From Collinsella aerofaciens (lineage in GTDB: Bacteria > Actinomycetota > Coriobacteriia > Coriobacteriales > Coriobacteriaceae), in assembly GCF_015554145.1 (NCBI RefSeq), contig NZ_JADNHZ010000016.1:1-61900 (forward strand): DNA of 61,900 nucleotides. The letters are read 5' to 3'. This document shows positions 36,292-45,611 of this stretch, piece after piece. The notes beneath the pieces were generated by a model, which searched no databases, was not told where the DNA came from, and saw nothing but the letters and a program-made list of their open reading frames with translations. Position 1 is the stretch's first letter; the number at the start of each line of letters is the position of its first letter. The translations under genes and the position numbers were made by a program.

Positions 36292-38868
36292 TTACTTGAC
36301 CACAAGATTGACCAGCTTGCCAGGCACGCAGATGGCCTTGACGACCGTCTTGCCCTCGAGCCACTTGGCGACGGCGGCCTCGGCGGCAGTCTGCATTTCC
36401 TCATTGGAAGCATCGCGGGGCACGTCGATGCGGCCGCGGACCTTGCCGAGCACCTGGACGACGATCTGCACCGTATCCTCGATGGACTCGGCCAGGTCAA
36501 ACTCGGGCCAGGCGGCGGTGTAGGCGTTGCCCTCGCAGCCGAGCGCCTCGTGCCACAGCTCGTCGGCCCAGAACGGGCAGATGGGCGCCAGGACGCTCAC
36601 AATGTCCTTGGCCACGCCGTAGCACAGGGCCTTGTCGCGGTCAGCGCCCTCGGTGGCGTTAAGGTAGGCGCTCGCCGCGTTGACGAGCTCCATGACGGCT
36701 GAGATCGCGGTGTTGAACTGGCCGCGGTCGAAGTCCTCGGTGCACTTGGCGATGGTGCGGTGACGCTCGCGGTAGAGCTTCATCGCGGTCTCGTCGAGCA
36801 CGGACTTGTCGAAGGCCACGCTGGCGTCACCCGACTGGACGAGCTGCCACACGATACGCCAGGCGCGCTTGATAAAGCGGTTGGCGCCCTCGACGGCCTT
36901 GGGATCCCAGTCGAAGTCCTTCTCGGGCGGGGCGATAAACAGGATCGCCAGACGCATGGTGTCGGCGCCGTAGGGCTCGATAACCGAGCTCGGGGGCACG
37001 ACGTTGCCCTTGGACTTGGACATGGTGTCGCCGTTCTCGTCCTTGACCATGCCCTGGCACAGCAGGTTGGTGAAGGGCTCGTCAACGCTCAGCAGGCCCA
37101 GGTCGCGCAGCGCCTTGGTAAAGAAGCGGCTGTAGAGCAGGTGCAAAATGGCGTGCTCGATGCCGCCGATGTAGTTATCGACGGGCATCCAACGGTCGGC
37201 GGCCTCACGGGAGAAGGGCAGCTCGGTGTTGTGCGGATCGGTATAGCGCAGGTAATACCAGCTGGAGCAGGTGAAAGTGTCCATGGTATCGGTCTCGCGC
37301 TTGGCCGGGCGGCCACAGACCGGGCAGGTGGTCTCGTAGAACTCCTTGCACTCGGCGAGGGTCTCGCCGGCGCCCAGGTCAAGATTCTCGGGCAGCGTCA
37401 CCGGCAGCTGGTCCTCGGGCACGGGTACGATGCCGCAGTGCTCGCAGTGGATGGCCGGGATGGGGTTGCCCCAATAGCGCTGACGGGCAATGAGCCAGTC
37501 GCGCAGACGGAACTCGACCTTGCGACGACCGCAGCCCATGGCCTCGAGGTCGGCCACGATCGCAGCCTCGCCCTCGGAGTGCTTGCCGCCGCGCATGCCG
37601 GTGTACTTACCGGACTGGACGAGCGTGCCCTCGGCAGCGTGGGCGCAATCCCAGTCGACGGTCTCGGCATGGAAGGTATCGATGGTCTCACCGTTAGCCT
37701 CGACGGCTGCGCGGTCGTCATCGTCCAGGATGATCGGCACGATCGGCAGGTCGTACTTGCGGGCAAACTCAAAATCGCGCTGGTCGCCGCAGGGAACGGC
37801 CATGACGGCGCCGGTGCCGTAGTCGGCAACGACATAATCGGCAACCCACACGGGGACCTTCTCGCCGTTGACGGGGTTTACCACATAGCGGCCCGTAAAG
37901 GCACCGTGCTTCTCGAGAGTGCCCTGGGCACGCTCGACGGCGGAGATATGCTTGGAGTCCTCGACAATCTTGGTCACGGCCTCCTCGTACTCCGTGCCCT
38001 CGACGAGCTCGTGCAGACGAGCGTACTCGGGGGCCAGGACAAAGAAGGAGACACCAAAGAGCGTGTCGGCTCGCGTGGTGAAGACGGTGATCTTACCCTC
38101 GTCGCCCTCGATGGGCTCGCCATCCTGGTCGCACAGGGTAAAGTCGACCTCGGCGCCCTCGGAACGACCGATCCAGTTGGTCTGCATCTGCTTGACGCGC
38201 TCGGGCCAGCCGGGGAGCTTCTCCAGGTCGTCGAGCAGTTCCTGGGAGTAATCGGTGATCTTGAAGTACCACTGCTCCAGGTCGCGCTTCTCGGGCTCGG
38301 TGCCGCAGCGCCAGCACTTGCCCTCGGTGACCTGTTCGTTGGCCAGAACGGTCTTGCAGGTGGGGCACCAGTTGACCGGGTTCTTCTTGCGGTAAACCAG
38401 GCCCTTTTCCCACAACTTCTCAAAGATCCACTGACCCCAACGGTAATAATCGGGGCTGCAGGTCTTGACCATGCGATCCAGATCGTAGGAGAAGCCCATG
38501 CGCTTCATCGTGGCGAGAGCCTGGTCCATGTTCTTATACGTCCAGGCGGCAGCCTGCGTGTTGTGCTTGATGGCGGCGTTCTCGGCAGGCAGGCCAAAGG
38601 CGTCAAAGCCGATGGGGTGCAGCACATCGTAGCCGCGCATGCGGGCCTGACGGGCCATGGCATCGCCGATGGTATAGTTGCGCGCGTGGCCCATGTGCAG
38701 GTCGCCCGACGGATACGGGAACATCTCGAGCACGTACTTCTTGGGCTTGCTGGCGTCGGTGTCGACGGCAAAGAGGTTGGAGTCCTCCCAGGCCTTCATC
38801 CACTTGGACTCAATGGCCTGCGCGTCGTAGGCAGGGATCTCATCCTTATGATCTGTGCAATCGCACAT
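36292..38868 (-). CDS. leuS: Leucyl-tRNA synthetase
   Basis: An 858-aa class I synthetase charging tRNA-Leu. HIGH motif appears as HMGH at 58-61 in [20 protein letters not shown] as MSKSK in [14 protein letters not shown]. The CP1 editing domain carries [11 protein letters not shown] and the T-rich region near [15 protein letters not shown]; a zinc-type [13 protein letters not shown] and CWRCG stand in the insertion. The start has AAAGGAG upstream. Its upstream region contains a very long palindrome but no T-box signature. Confidence 0.96.
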   Translation of the reverse strand: MCDCTDHKDEIPAYDAQAIESKWMKAWEDSNLFAVDTDASKPKKYVLEMFPYPSGDLHMGHARNYTIGDAMARQARMRGYDVLHPIGFDAFGLPAENAAIKHNTQAAAWTYKNMDQALATMKRMGFSYDLDRMVKTCSPDYYRWGQWIFEKLWEKGLVYRKKNPVNWCPTCKTVLANEQVTEGKCWRCGTEPEKRDLEQWYFKITDYSQELLDDLEKLPGWPERVKQMQTNWIGRSEGAEVDFTLCDQDGEPIEGDEGKITVFTTRADTLFGVSFFVLAPEYARLHELVEGTEYEEAVTKIVEDSKHISAVERAQGTLEKHGAFTGRYVVNPVNGEKVPVWVADYVVADYGTGAVMAVPCGDQRDFEFARKYDLPIVPIILDDDDRAAVEANGETIDTFHAETVDWDCAHAAEGTLVQSGKYTGMRGGKHSEGEAAIVADLEAMGCGRRKVEFRLRDWLIARQRYWGNPIPAIHCEHCGIVPVPEDQLPVTLPENLDLGAGETLAECKEFYETTCPVCGRPAKRETDTMDTFTCSSWYYLRYTDPHNTELPFSREAADRWMPVDNYIGGIEHAILHLLYSRFFTKALRDLGLLSVDEPFTNLLCQGMVKDENGDTMSKSKGNVVPPSSVIEPYGADTMRLAILFIAPPEKDFDWDPKAVEGANRFIKRAWRIVWQLVQSGDASVAFDKSVLDETAMKLYRERHRTIAKCTEDFDRGQFNTAISAVMELVNAASAYLNATEGADRDKALCYGVAKDIVSVLAPICPFWADELWHEALGCEGNAYTAAWPEFDLAESIEDTVQIVVQVLGKVRGRIDVPRDASNEEMQTAAEAAVAKWLEGKTVVKAICVPGKLVNLVVK

Positions 38869-38891
38869 ATCAGCTCCTTTAATCTTTAATG

Positions 38892-39010
38892 GGGTCGGTC
38901 GGCTTAGCTTTATTCGCTACTGCGGACAGTCCTGCGCAAGACGAAGAGCACATTAAGTGCTCTTCTTTGCGTGCGGAACTTGTAGCGAACAAAGCTAAGC
39001 CGCCCGACCC
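38892..39010. repeat. 119-bp long imperfect palindrome upstream of leuS
   Basis: Outer arms 38892-38920 and 38982-39010 are 29-nt inverted copies (gggtcgg through ttcgctac) with two differences that become wobble pairs in RNA. Inner arms include a perfect 9-bp gaagagcac/gtgctcttc hairpin with loop attaa at 38943-38965 and further pairing (cgcaag, ctttgcg) between. The whole can fold into one rod. It lies 24 bp before leuS; it is either a leuS leader structure, an antisense or small RNA, or a small palindromic mobile element. Confidence 0.75.
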
Positions 39011-39044
39011 TAAGGTTAACTTGACTGATGATAGCAAATACAAC

Positions 39045-39079
39045 AAGCGAGATGCCTGCGACTTGCAGGCATCTCGCTT
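39045..39079. terminator. Perfect 15-bp hairpin in the guaB-leuS gap
   Basis: Arms 39045-39059 and 39065-39079 are perfectly complementary with loop gactt. T-rich sequence follows on the plus strand (tttatctt) and a weaker one on the minus strand. Probably a terminator for transcription leaving guaB, although the T-run favours the plus strand. Confidence 0.6.
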
Positions 39080-39135
39080 TATCTTAATAACGTGGTTGTG
39101 AATCAACCGCTATTTGTTACCCGCCCAAGCATGAT

Positions 39136-39236
39136 CGGGTTTTCCAAGTGCCGCAGATTGCCGTGAAAGAGGAGCGAAGCGTACTTTGGTACGCGAGCGA
39201 CGGTTTGAACGGCAAGGTGCGGTGCTTGGGAAAGCC
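39136..39236. repeat. ~100-bp imperfect palindrome directly after the IMP dehydrogenase gene
   Basis: The sequence from 39136 to 39184 is an imperfect reverse complement of 39188-39236 (shared blocks ttttccaag, ccgca, ttgccgt, gagcg, gcgtac), centred on gcgtac-ttt-ggtacgc. It begins 3 bp past the IMP dehydrogenase stop. The imperfect but long pairing is unlike a simple terminator and resembles dispersed palindromic units. Confidence 0.65.
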
Positions 39237-39238
39237 GC

Positions 39239-40750
39239 TTAGCGGTAGGTGACACTCTGCTGGGAGTCTTTCACTACAACGTCGTGGGCTCCGCCTTCGA
39301 CGATGGAGGTGGAGCTGACCAGGGTCAGGCGTGCCTTTTCCTGGAGCTCGGGGATCGAGAGGGCGCCGCAGTTGCACATCGTGGACTTGACCTTGTAGAG
39401 CGTGCCGCCCACACCGTCCTTGAGGGAGCCGGCGTAGGGAACGTAGGAGTCGACGCCCTCGACGAAGCTGAGCTTCGCGGCGCCGCCCAGGTCGTAGCGC
39501 TGCCAGTTGCGGGCACGCGCAGAACCCTCGCCCCAGTACTCCTTCATGTACTGACCGTTGACGTTGACGCGCTCGGTCGGGCTCTCGTCAAAGCGGGCGA
39601 AGTAACGGCCCAGCATCATAAAGTCGGCACCCATGGCAAGGGCGAGCGTCATGTGGTAGTCGTAGACGATACCGCCGTCGGAGCACACGGGCACGTAGAC
39701 GCCAGTCTCCTCGTAGTACTCGTCGCGAGCGCGGCAGACGTCAATCAGCGCGGTGGCCTGGCCACGACCGATACCCTTGGTCTCACGGGTAATGCAGATG
39801 GAACCGCCGCCGATACCGACCTTGATGAAGTCGGCACCGCAGTCGGCCAGGAAGCGGAAGCCCTCAGCGTCGACGACGTTGCCGGCACCGACCTTGACGT
39901 CCTCGCCGTAGTTGGCGCGGATCCACTCGATGGTGCGCTTCTGCCATTCGCTGAAGCCCTCGGAAGAGTCGATGCACAGGACATCGGCACCAGCCTCGAT
40001 GAGCAGCGGCACGCGCTCGGCATAGTCGCGGGTGTTGATACCGGCGCCGACCATGTAGCGCTTGTCGTTATCGAGCAGCTCGTTGGGGTTGGTCTTGTGG
40101 CTGTCGTAGTCCTTGCGGAAGACGATGCCCATAAGGTGATCATTGTCGTCGACGATAGGCAGAGCGTTGAGCTTGTTATCCCAGATGACGTCGTTGGCAA
40201 CCTTGAGGCTGATGTTCTTGTCGCCCACGATGAGCTGCTCACGCGGGGTCATGAACTCGGAGACCTTCTTCTGGTGGTCATCGCGGCTGGGACGATAGTC
40301 ACGGCTGGTGACGATACCCAGGAGCTTGCCCTTGGGGGTGCCATCGTCGGTAACCGGCATAGTGGAGTGACCGGTCTTCTCCTTGAGATCGATGACCTGC
40401 TCCATGGTCATGTCGGGGGTAAGCGTGGAATCGGACTGAACGAAGCCGGCCTTGTGATCCTTGACGGCCTTTACCATAGCGGCCTCGGACTCGGCGCTCT
40501 GGGAACCGTAAATGAAGGACAGGCCACCCTCGGTAGCGAGCGCGACACCCATGTCGACGCCCGAGACGGACTGCATGATGGCGGAAACCATGGGGATGTT
40601 CAGGGTGATTGCCGGCTTCTCACCGCGCTTAAAGCGGGTTAGCGGCGTCTTAAGAGAGACGTTGTTGGGGATGCACTGCGAGGACGAGTAACCAGGGACC
40701 AGCAGATACTCCGAAAACGTGTGGGACTCACCGGGAAAGAACGTAGCCAT
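39239..40750 (-). CDS. guaB: IMP dehydrogenase
   Basis: A 503-aa enzyme oxidizing IMP to XMP, the committed step to GTP. TIM-barrel parts flank two CBS domains (about 100-225: [20 protein letters not shown] and [20 protein letters not shown]). The catalytic loop cysteine lies in [12 protein letters not shown]; the flap and IMP-binding segments include [13 protein letters not shown] and [19 protein letters not shown] precedes the ATG. A palindrome TTGGGCGCCCAA at 40809-40820 and a candidate promoter (TTGTAG, 17 nt, GATACT near 40830-40858) lie upstream on the minus strand. Confidence 0.92.
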   Translation of the reverse strand: MATFFPGESHTFSEYLLVPGYSSSQCIPNNVSLKTPLTRFKRGEKPAITLNIPMVSAIMQSVSGVDMGVALATEGGLSFIYGSQSAESEAAMVKAVKDHKAGFVQSDSTLTPDMTMEQVIDLKEKTGHSTMPVTDDGTPKGKLLGIVTSRDYRPSRDDHQKKVSEFMTPREQLIVGDKNISLKVANDVIWDNKLNALPIVDDNDHLMGIVFRKDYDSHKTNPNELLDNDKRYMVGAGINTRDYAERVPLLIEAGADVLCIDSSEGFSEWQKRTIEWIRANYGEDVKVGAGNVVDAEGFRFLADCGADFIKVGIGGGSICITRETKGIGRGQATALIDVCRARDEYYEETGVYVPVCSDGGIVYDYHMTLALAMGADFMMLGRYFARFDESPTERVNVNGQYMKEYWGEGSARARNWQRYDLGGAAKLSFVEGVDSYVPYAGSLKDGVGGTLYKVKSTMCNCGALSIPELQEKARLTLVSSTSIVEGGAHDVVVKDSQQSVTYR

Positions 40751-40943
40751 GTTTCTCCTTTTTCCATGCGACCGGTCGGCTGCAGGCCTCGTAGGACCCA
40801 GCCCAACCTTGGGCGCCCAATACTGGGGAAGTATCTTAACGCACTTTGACTGCTACAATGCATGATTTAAGAAGAGCACACGAGGGTTTGACGCAGGCTT
40901 TGCGTTTGCCCAGCAAACACTTTAGCGGGGAGACGTGGAGCAC

Positions 40944-41288
40944 ATGGAGTACAAGACGACGGCAAAGTTGGTCATTCAAGCGTGCGACAAGGAATTGCCA
41001 GGCGTCTTCGGCCACGGCTGCGTCTTGCTGCTGCAGGGTATCGCCCGCGAGCACTCGCTCAACCGTGCCGCCAAGAGCATGGGCATGGCGTATTCCAAGG
41101 CCTGGCGCATCGTGAACGAAGCCGAAGGCCAGCTGGGTTGCAAGCTCATCGAGCGAGACGGAGCCCGCGGATCCACGCTCACCCCCGCCGGCGAGCGAGC
41201 CATAGCGGTCTACGAGGAGCTGCAGGCCGACATCAACAACGTCATCGCCACCAAAGCCAGCGACCTCATTGCCACCATCAAAGAGTAG
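40944..41288 (+). CDS. ModE/LysR-type winged-helix DNA-binding protein
   Basis: A 114-aa protein consisting only of a ModE N-terminal type HTH: LLQGIAREHSLNRAAKSMGMAYSKAW (helix-turn-helix) and LGCKLIERDGARGSTLTPAGERAI (wing). It lacks the molybdate-binding domains of full ModE, so the effector, if any, is unknown. Such stand-alone domains often regulate molybdate or oxidoreductase genes; none is adjacent. The start is either GTG at 40935 or the ATG at 40944 used here. Its last 11 nt overlap the 3' end of the converging PLP-enzyme-like gene. Confidence 0.8.
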   Translation: MEYKTTAKLVIQACDKELPGVFGHGCVLLLQGIAREHSLNRAAKSMGMAYSKAWRIVNEAEGQLGCKLIERDGARGSTLTPAGERAIAVYEELQADINNVIATKASDLIATIKE

Positions 41289-42282
41289 CTAACTTGCGAA
41301 GGGCGTTGTCTAGGGTGGACGCTACAACCAGGGGATCGTCGGTACCGGCGAAGAGGCGGATGGTTCCCCCCTGCTTGCCGCGTGGGGCCGAAAGGCGTGT
41401 CGTTGCGCCGCCGGCGGGCGACGTGCGGAACTCCCCCGGCAATGTGTCGAACAGCTCACCCGCACTTCGCTCGATAAGGTCAAACTCAACTGCCGGGCCA
41501 AAGCCGTGCTCGAGGATTCCCGTTGCAACCGCATGATCGGGATGCGAACCCAGCCCTGGATAGCGCACGTTGCGCACCATCTCGTTGGCAGCCAGATACT
41601 CGGCCAGTGCACGGGCGCGGTCGAAGTGAGCCTGCATGCGAGCATCGAGCGAGTCCAGCCCGCGCTCCAGCACGTCGGCCTCGTCAGCAGTCAAATCAAG
41701 CTTGGCCAAGCCGCAGCCCTCAAGCAGGGCATGCGTGCACTCGGCAGCTGCATCCACACGATGGCGCTTGAGCTGCGAGCGCGCCACCGAGACGGCGACG
41801 AGCTTGCGCGGAGCTTCGCCGGCACACACGCGATCGAGCGCCTCGAGCGACAGCGCAGCACCCAGCCGCAGCGGATCGCAGCCAAAAGCCGACGCCACGG
41901 TGTTGTCCACAACCAGCAGCGCATGAGCCTCACGCGCCGCCCAACCCAGCGCGCGCAAATCGGGAACACGCAGGCCAAAGCCGCCGATTGAATTCACAAA
42001 CCACCACAGGTGCGGCACCTCGGCATCAAACGCGGTGGCAAAACCCTCGGACGCGGCGGCAAACGCCGCAACCGACGGCTCCCCCACGAGCACAACGTCG
42101 CAGGCATCAAAGCCGCGCGCAAACGCATCGGCAAAGTCATCGGCAAACACGACCAGGTGATCGCTGGGACGCACAATCCCCAGCAGCGACAGCGCCGCCG
42201 GCACGTGCGAGGCCGCAACAAGACGCGCCTCACGCGCGCCGGCCCTTGCAGCCCAGGACTCTTCTAGCTGTTGCACGTCCAC
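41278..42282 (-). CDS. Divergent Cys/Met-metabolism PLP-enzyme family protein lacking the usual active-site lysine
   Basis: A 334-aa protein with the overall pattern of cystathionine gamma-synthase relatives: LLVVDNTVASAFGCDPLRLGA (aspartate that contacts PLP), RYPGLGSHPDHAVA, and a C-terminal GTIRLFAGTDDPLVVASTLDNAL. Where the family has S-x-T-K (Schiff-base lysine), this protein reads VSVARSQLKRH, with Arg at about residue 168, so normal PLP chemistry is doubtful. The N-terminal ~90 residues are Ala-rich and diverged. The GTG at 42282 is used because AAGGGA precedes it. It may be a degenerate or repurposed enzyme. Confidence 0.65.
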   Translation of the reverse strand: MDVQQLEESWAARAGAREARLVAASHVPAALSLLGIVRPSDHLVVFADDFADAFARGFDACDVVLVGEPSVAAFAAASEGFATAFDAEVPHLWWFVNSIGGFGLRVPDLRALGWAAREAHALLVVDNTVASAFGCDPLRLGAALSLEALDRVCAGEAPRKLVAVSVARSQLKRHRVDAAAECTHALLEGCGLAKLDLTADEADVLERGLDSLDARMQAHFDRARALAEYLAANEMVRNVRYPGLGSHPDHAVATGILEHGFGPAVEFDLIERSAGELFDTLPGEFRTSPAGGATTRLSAPRGKQGGTIRLFAGTDDPLVVASTLDNALRKLATL

Positions 42283-42365
42283 ACGGCACCATCCCTTACA
42301 TAAAACCAAACCAAGACCAGCCCACCCAGGTCGAGAAAACGTCAGCGCAAGCAGCGTCGAGCGGT

Positions 42366-42387
42366 CCGGCGTTTGTTAAAACGCCGG
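42366..42387. terminator. Hairpin at the end of the Pel-CotH-VTC operon
   Basis: A perfect 9-bp stem ccggcgttt/aaacgccgg with a 4-nt loop, 7 bp past the DUF4956 stop. No T-run follows on the minus strand, so its terminator strength is uncertain. Confidence 0.5.
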
Positions 42388-42394
42388 AACATAG

Positions 42395-43060
42395 TTAGCC
42401 GTGGTACTCGCCGTTGTACTGGATGAGCGTGAGGTCATCCACGCCGTCGAGCGCGCGAATGGCGTCCGCATAGGGCATGTCAACGCCGTCCGAGAACACC
42501 TCGACGGCCATCTCGACCTTGTCGCCGCGCATGGTCTTAGACTTGACGGTGAACTTGGTGCGCCCAAATGCGCGCACGATATCGTCGCCGGTGGTCTGAC
42601 CCGTGTAGTGGATGACCATCATGTACACGCGCGCCTTGTCCTGGTGGCTCGCAAAGCCGGCGATCATCACCACGATCACCACTGCCGTGAGTCCTACGAG
42701 CGCATACATGCCGGCGCCCGCCGTAATGCCCGTGGTAATGGCCCAAAACAGATACAACAGGTCGAGCGGGTCCTTGACCGCCGTGCGGTAGCGGACGATA
42801 GACAGAGCACCGACCATACCGAGCGAGATGACCACATTCGTCGAGATCGCGAGCGTGACCATGCAGGTGAGCACGCATATGCCCACGAGCGTTACGGCAA
42901 AACTGCGCGAATACACCACGCCGGTAAAAAAGCGCTTGTACACGTAATAGATCAGGATGCCCATGGCGAGCGCCACGAGCAGTGACAAGCCGATCTTGGC
43001 AGGGTCGACCTGACCAAACGCCTCCAAGACGGAGTTCTTAAAAAAGTCCCTGGTGCTCAT
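42395..43060 (-). CDS. DUF4956 membrane protein
   Basis: A 221-aa protein with about four hydrophobic segments in the first ~140 residues (SLLVALAMGILIYYVY, FAVTLVGICVLTCMVTLAI, a third near DLLYLFWAITTGITAG, and ALVGLTAVVIVVMIAGF) and a soluble C-terminal ~80 residues. The loop SLGMVGALSIVRYRTAVKDPLDLLY is the family's conserved core. DUF4956 genes commonly lie beside VTC-domain and CotH genes in Gram-positives; the function is not known. It lies 3 nt after the VTC gene and is the last gene of the operon. Confidence 0.85.
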   Translation of the reverse strand: MSTRDFFKNSVLEAFGQVDPAKIGLSLLVALAMGILIYYVYKRFFTGVVYSRSFAVTLVGICVLTCMVTLAISTNVVISLGMVGALSIVRYRTAVKDPLDLLYLFWAITTGITAGAGMYALVGLTAVVIVVMIAGFASHQDKARVYMMVIHYTGQTTGDDIVRAFGRTKFTVKSKTMRGDKVEMAVEVFSDGVDMPYADAIRALDGVDDLTLIQYNGEYHG

Positions 43061-43063
43061 GGT

Positions 43064-43855
43064 CTAAATATCCCCTCGGTTCTCAAAATCCGATTCCCAG
43101 TAATTAAATCCGCGCAGGTAGGCGGTCTTGTCATAACACAGGCAGTACTTAGAGACCGCCGTGAGTTCGGCCGCACCTGGCGGCACCATATCGCGTACCA
43201 GCTGCGGGCAAAACTCGGTAAACTTGACCTCCATCACCAGCTTGCCGGGCTCCAGTACGGGCAACGCGGGCAACGTCGCGTCAAAGATGTCAAAGCTCCC
43301 CACCGCCGCACGCACGTTGCTATCAAAGGTAATGCGCACGGTGCCCTCGTCCATCACCCACGGCTCGCGCTCGTAGTCCACGATGGTCCGCGGGCGCATC
43401 ATGTTGCAGATGCACTCGATGTAGAACTCGCGACAGAGCGGATAGGGGCTCCTCAGCAAAAAGTCGTAGTCACCGGCCAGAATCTGCTCAAACTCGCCAC
43501 GCGTGAGCGGCGCGTCCTCCTTGTAGATCCAGCTGCCGTACTTCTTTTTGCGCTCGAGCTTAATCACCTTGTCGCTGCCGTTATAGATGCGCACGCGATA
43601 CTTTTTGCGCATGAGAATACCGGCGTCTTTTTCCTCGTAGGCCGAGTTGCAGTAGTCGTCAAAGTACAGGCTGCGAATGGTGTAACCACCCGCCCGCGCA
43701 TGCTTGTCCAGCTTAAACACCGGCGCCATGCGGCAGGCAAGCGCGGCGTGCTCGCCCTCGTTAATGAGATATTTGAGCTCGTGGCGGTAACGCTCCTGCG
43801 TGGCACGCACGGGCGGAGCCGCCAAGCGCTCAAGCAGCGCGCTAGCCCTCCTCAT
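43064..43855 (-). CDS. VTC-domain polyphosphate polymerase
   Basis: A 263-aa protein of the VTC/CYTH-like tunnel fold that in yeast Vtc4 makes polyphosphate from ATP. Visible signatures are YRHELKYLI, GGYTIRSLYFDDY (basic and aromatic tunnel residues near 57-68), KKYRVRIYNGSDKVIKLERKKK near 84-105, and MEVKFTEFCP with the acidic metal residue near 219. No transmembrane part, so it is probably cytosolic and may work with the DUF4956 membrane protein next to it. The ATG at 43855 follows GGAGG and overlaps the CotH gene by 14 nt. Actual product and acceptor are unproven here. Confidence 0.85.
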   Translation of the reverse strand: MRRASALLERLAAPPVRATQERYRHELKYLINEGEHAALACRMAPVFKLDKHARAGGYTIRSLYFDDYCNSAYEEKDAGILMRKKYRVRIYNGSDKVIKLERKKKYGSWIYKEDAPLTRGEFEQILAGDYDFLLRSPYPLCREFYIECICNMMRPRTIVDYEREPWVMDEGTVRITFDSNVRAAVGSFDIFDATLPALPVLEPGKLVMEVKFTEFCPQLVRDMVPPGAAELTAVSKYCLCYDKTAYLRGFNYWESDFENRGDI

Positions 43856-45611
43856 ACGTGTCCTCCACGACCTTACCGCCGTCTTGCACGTAAAAACACT
43901 TCATGCCATAGTGCTTGCCGTCGTCGGTCACATAATAGTCAAACGCATCTTGCGTATAGCCGTCTGAGTTGGTGGCGCGCACGCGCACAAAATACTGGCC
44001 GGCATCGGGCGCATCGCAGGTCACTTCGGGCAGCAGCACGTCCTCGGCCTTAAAAAGCACGTCGCTTATGGCATAGTCGCGCGCCAGCTCCACGGTATAG
44101 CGAATGTCACGCGCCTTAAAGTCGTAGGACGCATCCCAGTTAATGCGCAGCTTACCGTTATCGATCTGCGGCACGCCGATGTAGAACGGCATGGGCTTTT
44201 TAAAACTCTCGCGAAAGCTCTTATAGTTCTCCTCGATCTCGGAGGGAATCGCCGCGGCGATCTGCTCGTATTGGTCCTTGGTGACAGGCAGATGGTCGAT
44301 ATCAGGCGAAGCAAAGACCAGCGATTCAGTCACCTCGCGATAATGTTTGATCATCTTGGTCAGGCGAGTCTCGGTCAAATACGAACGCAAGTCCTTGACG
44401 GCACGGTCGAGTTCGCTGCGGAACGACTTGCTGCGCAACGCGCGGTTAAACAGCACGTTGCCCCAGTAGTTGCTTGCACCGCGCTCCCAGCTCGCGTAGT
44501 CCGAAAACCCAGTAAGAGAAAGCTCCAGCTTACGCAGCATGCCGTCGTTATCCCAATCTAAAAAGTACCAGGTATTTGAGTTGAGCGGGCTGTACAGATA
44601 GCAGTTACGGTTCTGCGTATCGCAGTTGCCCGTCAGAATCTGAAACGCCAGCCAATAGACCAGGTTCTCGGTATCAAAGTAGGTATCGAGCACGTCGTCG
44701 ATCTTTTGCGATTCGTCGTTGAGCGCGTCGAGCATCTCGATGAGCTTGGTGTGGTCCGAATCGCCCTTGATCTCGAGCATGCCCTCAAAGTTTGCCTGGT
44801 TGTAGTCGGGGTCGTCGGCAAGCTTAATAGTTTCCTCATAGCGATGGAAATCGAAGCTGTTCACCTTGTACAGATGCCCGTTCTTATCCAGGCCATGTGC
44901 CTTGAGCGCGGTCTTGTTGAGCTGTTCCACCTGCGTATACAGGCCGTAATCCTCAAAGGTATCGTTGGACTTTTCGGTCTGGTCGCACACCCACAGATGC
45001 ACAAACTGCGTGCGCAGGCCCATCATCTGGGGAATCCCGCGGATAAGGTCGTAGGCCATCTTGTTGCGAAAACGCATACCCTCGCCCATGTGCTTGTTGA
45101 GCGCAATCGCGCGCTGTTGGCGCCAGGTGCCCTTGCCTTTTTTGAGCTCCACCTTGTAATTCTTTTGCGTGTAGGAGCTCGACGTCTGGCCGCGCACCTG
45201 CACGGTGGCATTGGGCGCTTCCTCGCCATAGCCAACCTCGCCGGCCACCGGGCCGTCTTCGTCGCCCGCCTGCAGCAGACCCATAACCTGATAGCGCGTC
45301 ACGCCCATGTCGGCATAGTCATACACCGAGTACGTGTTGATCTCGGCCCAGCTATGGTCCGTGTTCTCGGAGCTGTTGCCGCGAGAGACCGTCAGATACA
45401 TGGTCACAATGCCCGAGTCATCATAGACCTCGTACAGCTCGTCCTTATCGCGCAGATGCTTGGACTGGACGGAGGCCTCGGCCTTTTTAATCTTGTCCTG
45501 CTTTTTTACCTTATTTGTCGAGGATTCGTCCTGAGATGAGCAGCCCGAAAGCAGCAGCGCGCCGGCAGCCGCCTCGATCAGACAGCGGCGAGACATCAAC
45601 TTATCGATCAT
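43842..45611 (-). CDS. CotH-kinase family lipoprotein
   Basis: A 589-aa secreted lipoprotein: basic n-region (SRRC), hydrophobic stretch and lipobox LLLSGC with Cys24. Then a Lys/Asp-rich linker, a CotH domain with VQVRGQTSSSYTQKNYKVEL near 135-155, RFRNKMAYDLI, and the catalytic/metal motif YFLDWDNDGML near 352. A C-terminal fibronectin-type-III-like region (about 480-560) ends the protein. Bacillus CotH is an atypical protein kinase acting on spore-coat proteins; this copy should act outside the membrane. The ATG at 45611 has GGGGAGG and overlaps pelG by 11 nt; the longer frame to 45713 is not supported. Confidence 0.85.
   Translation of the reverse strand: MIDKLMSRRCLIEAAAGALLLSGCSSQDESSTNKVKKQDKIKKAEASVQSKHLRDKDELYEVYDDSGIVTMYLTVSRGNSSENTDHSWAEINTYSVYDYADMGVTRYQVMGLLQAGDEDGPVAGEVGYGEEAPNATVQVRGQTSSSYTQKNYKVELKKGKGTWRQQRAIALNKHMGEGMRFRNKMAYDLIRGIPQMMGLRTQFVHLWVCDQTEKSNDTFEDYGLYTQVEQLNKTALKAHGLDKNGHLYKVNSFDFHRYEETIKLADDPDYNQANFEGMLEIKGDSDHTKLIEMLDALNDESQKIDDVLDTYFDTENLVYWLAFQILTGNCDTQNRNCYLYSPLNSNTWYFLDWDNDGMLRKLELSLTGFSDYASWERGASNYWGNVLFNRALRSKSFRSELDRAVKDLRSYLTETRLTKMIKHYREVTESLVFASPDIDHLPVTKDQYEQIAAAIPSEIEENYKSFRESFKKPMPFYIGVPQIDNGKLRINWDASYDFKARDIRYTVELARDYAISDVLFKAEDVLLPEVTCDAPDAGQYFVRVRATNSDGYTQDAFDYYVTDDGKHYGMKCFYVQDGGKVVEDTYEEG

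Noticed and set aside
38892-39010. T-box leader for leuS
   Set aside because: No T-box sequence (AGGGTGGNACC) and no leucine specifier loop; the structure is a single long rod.
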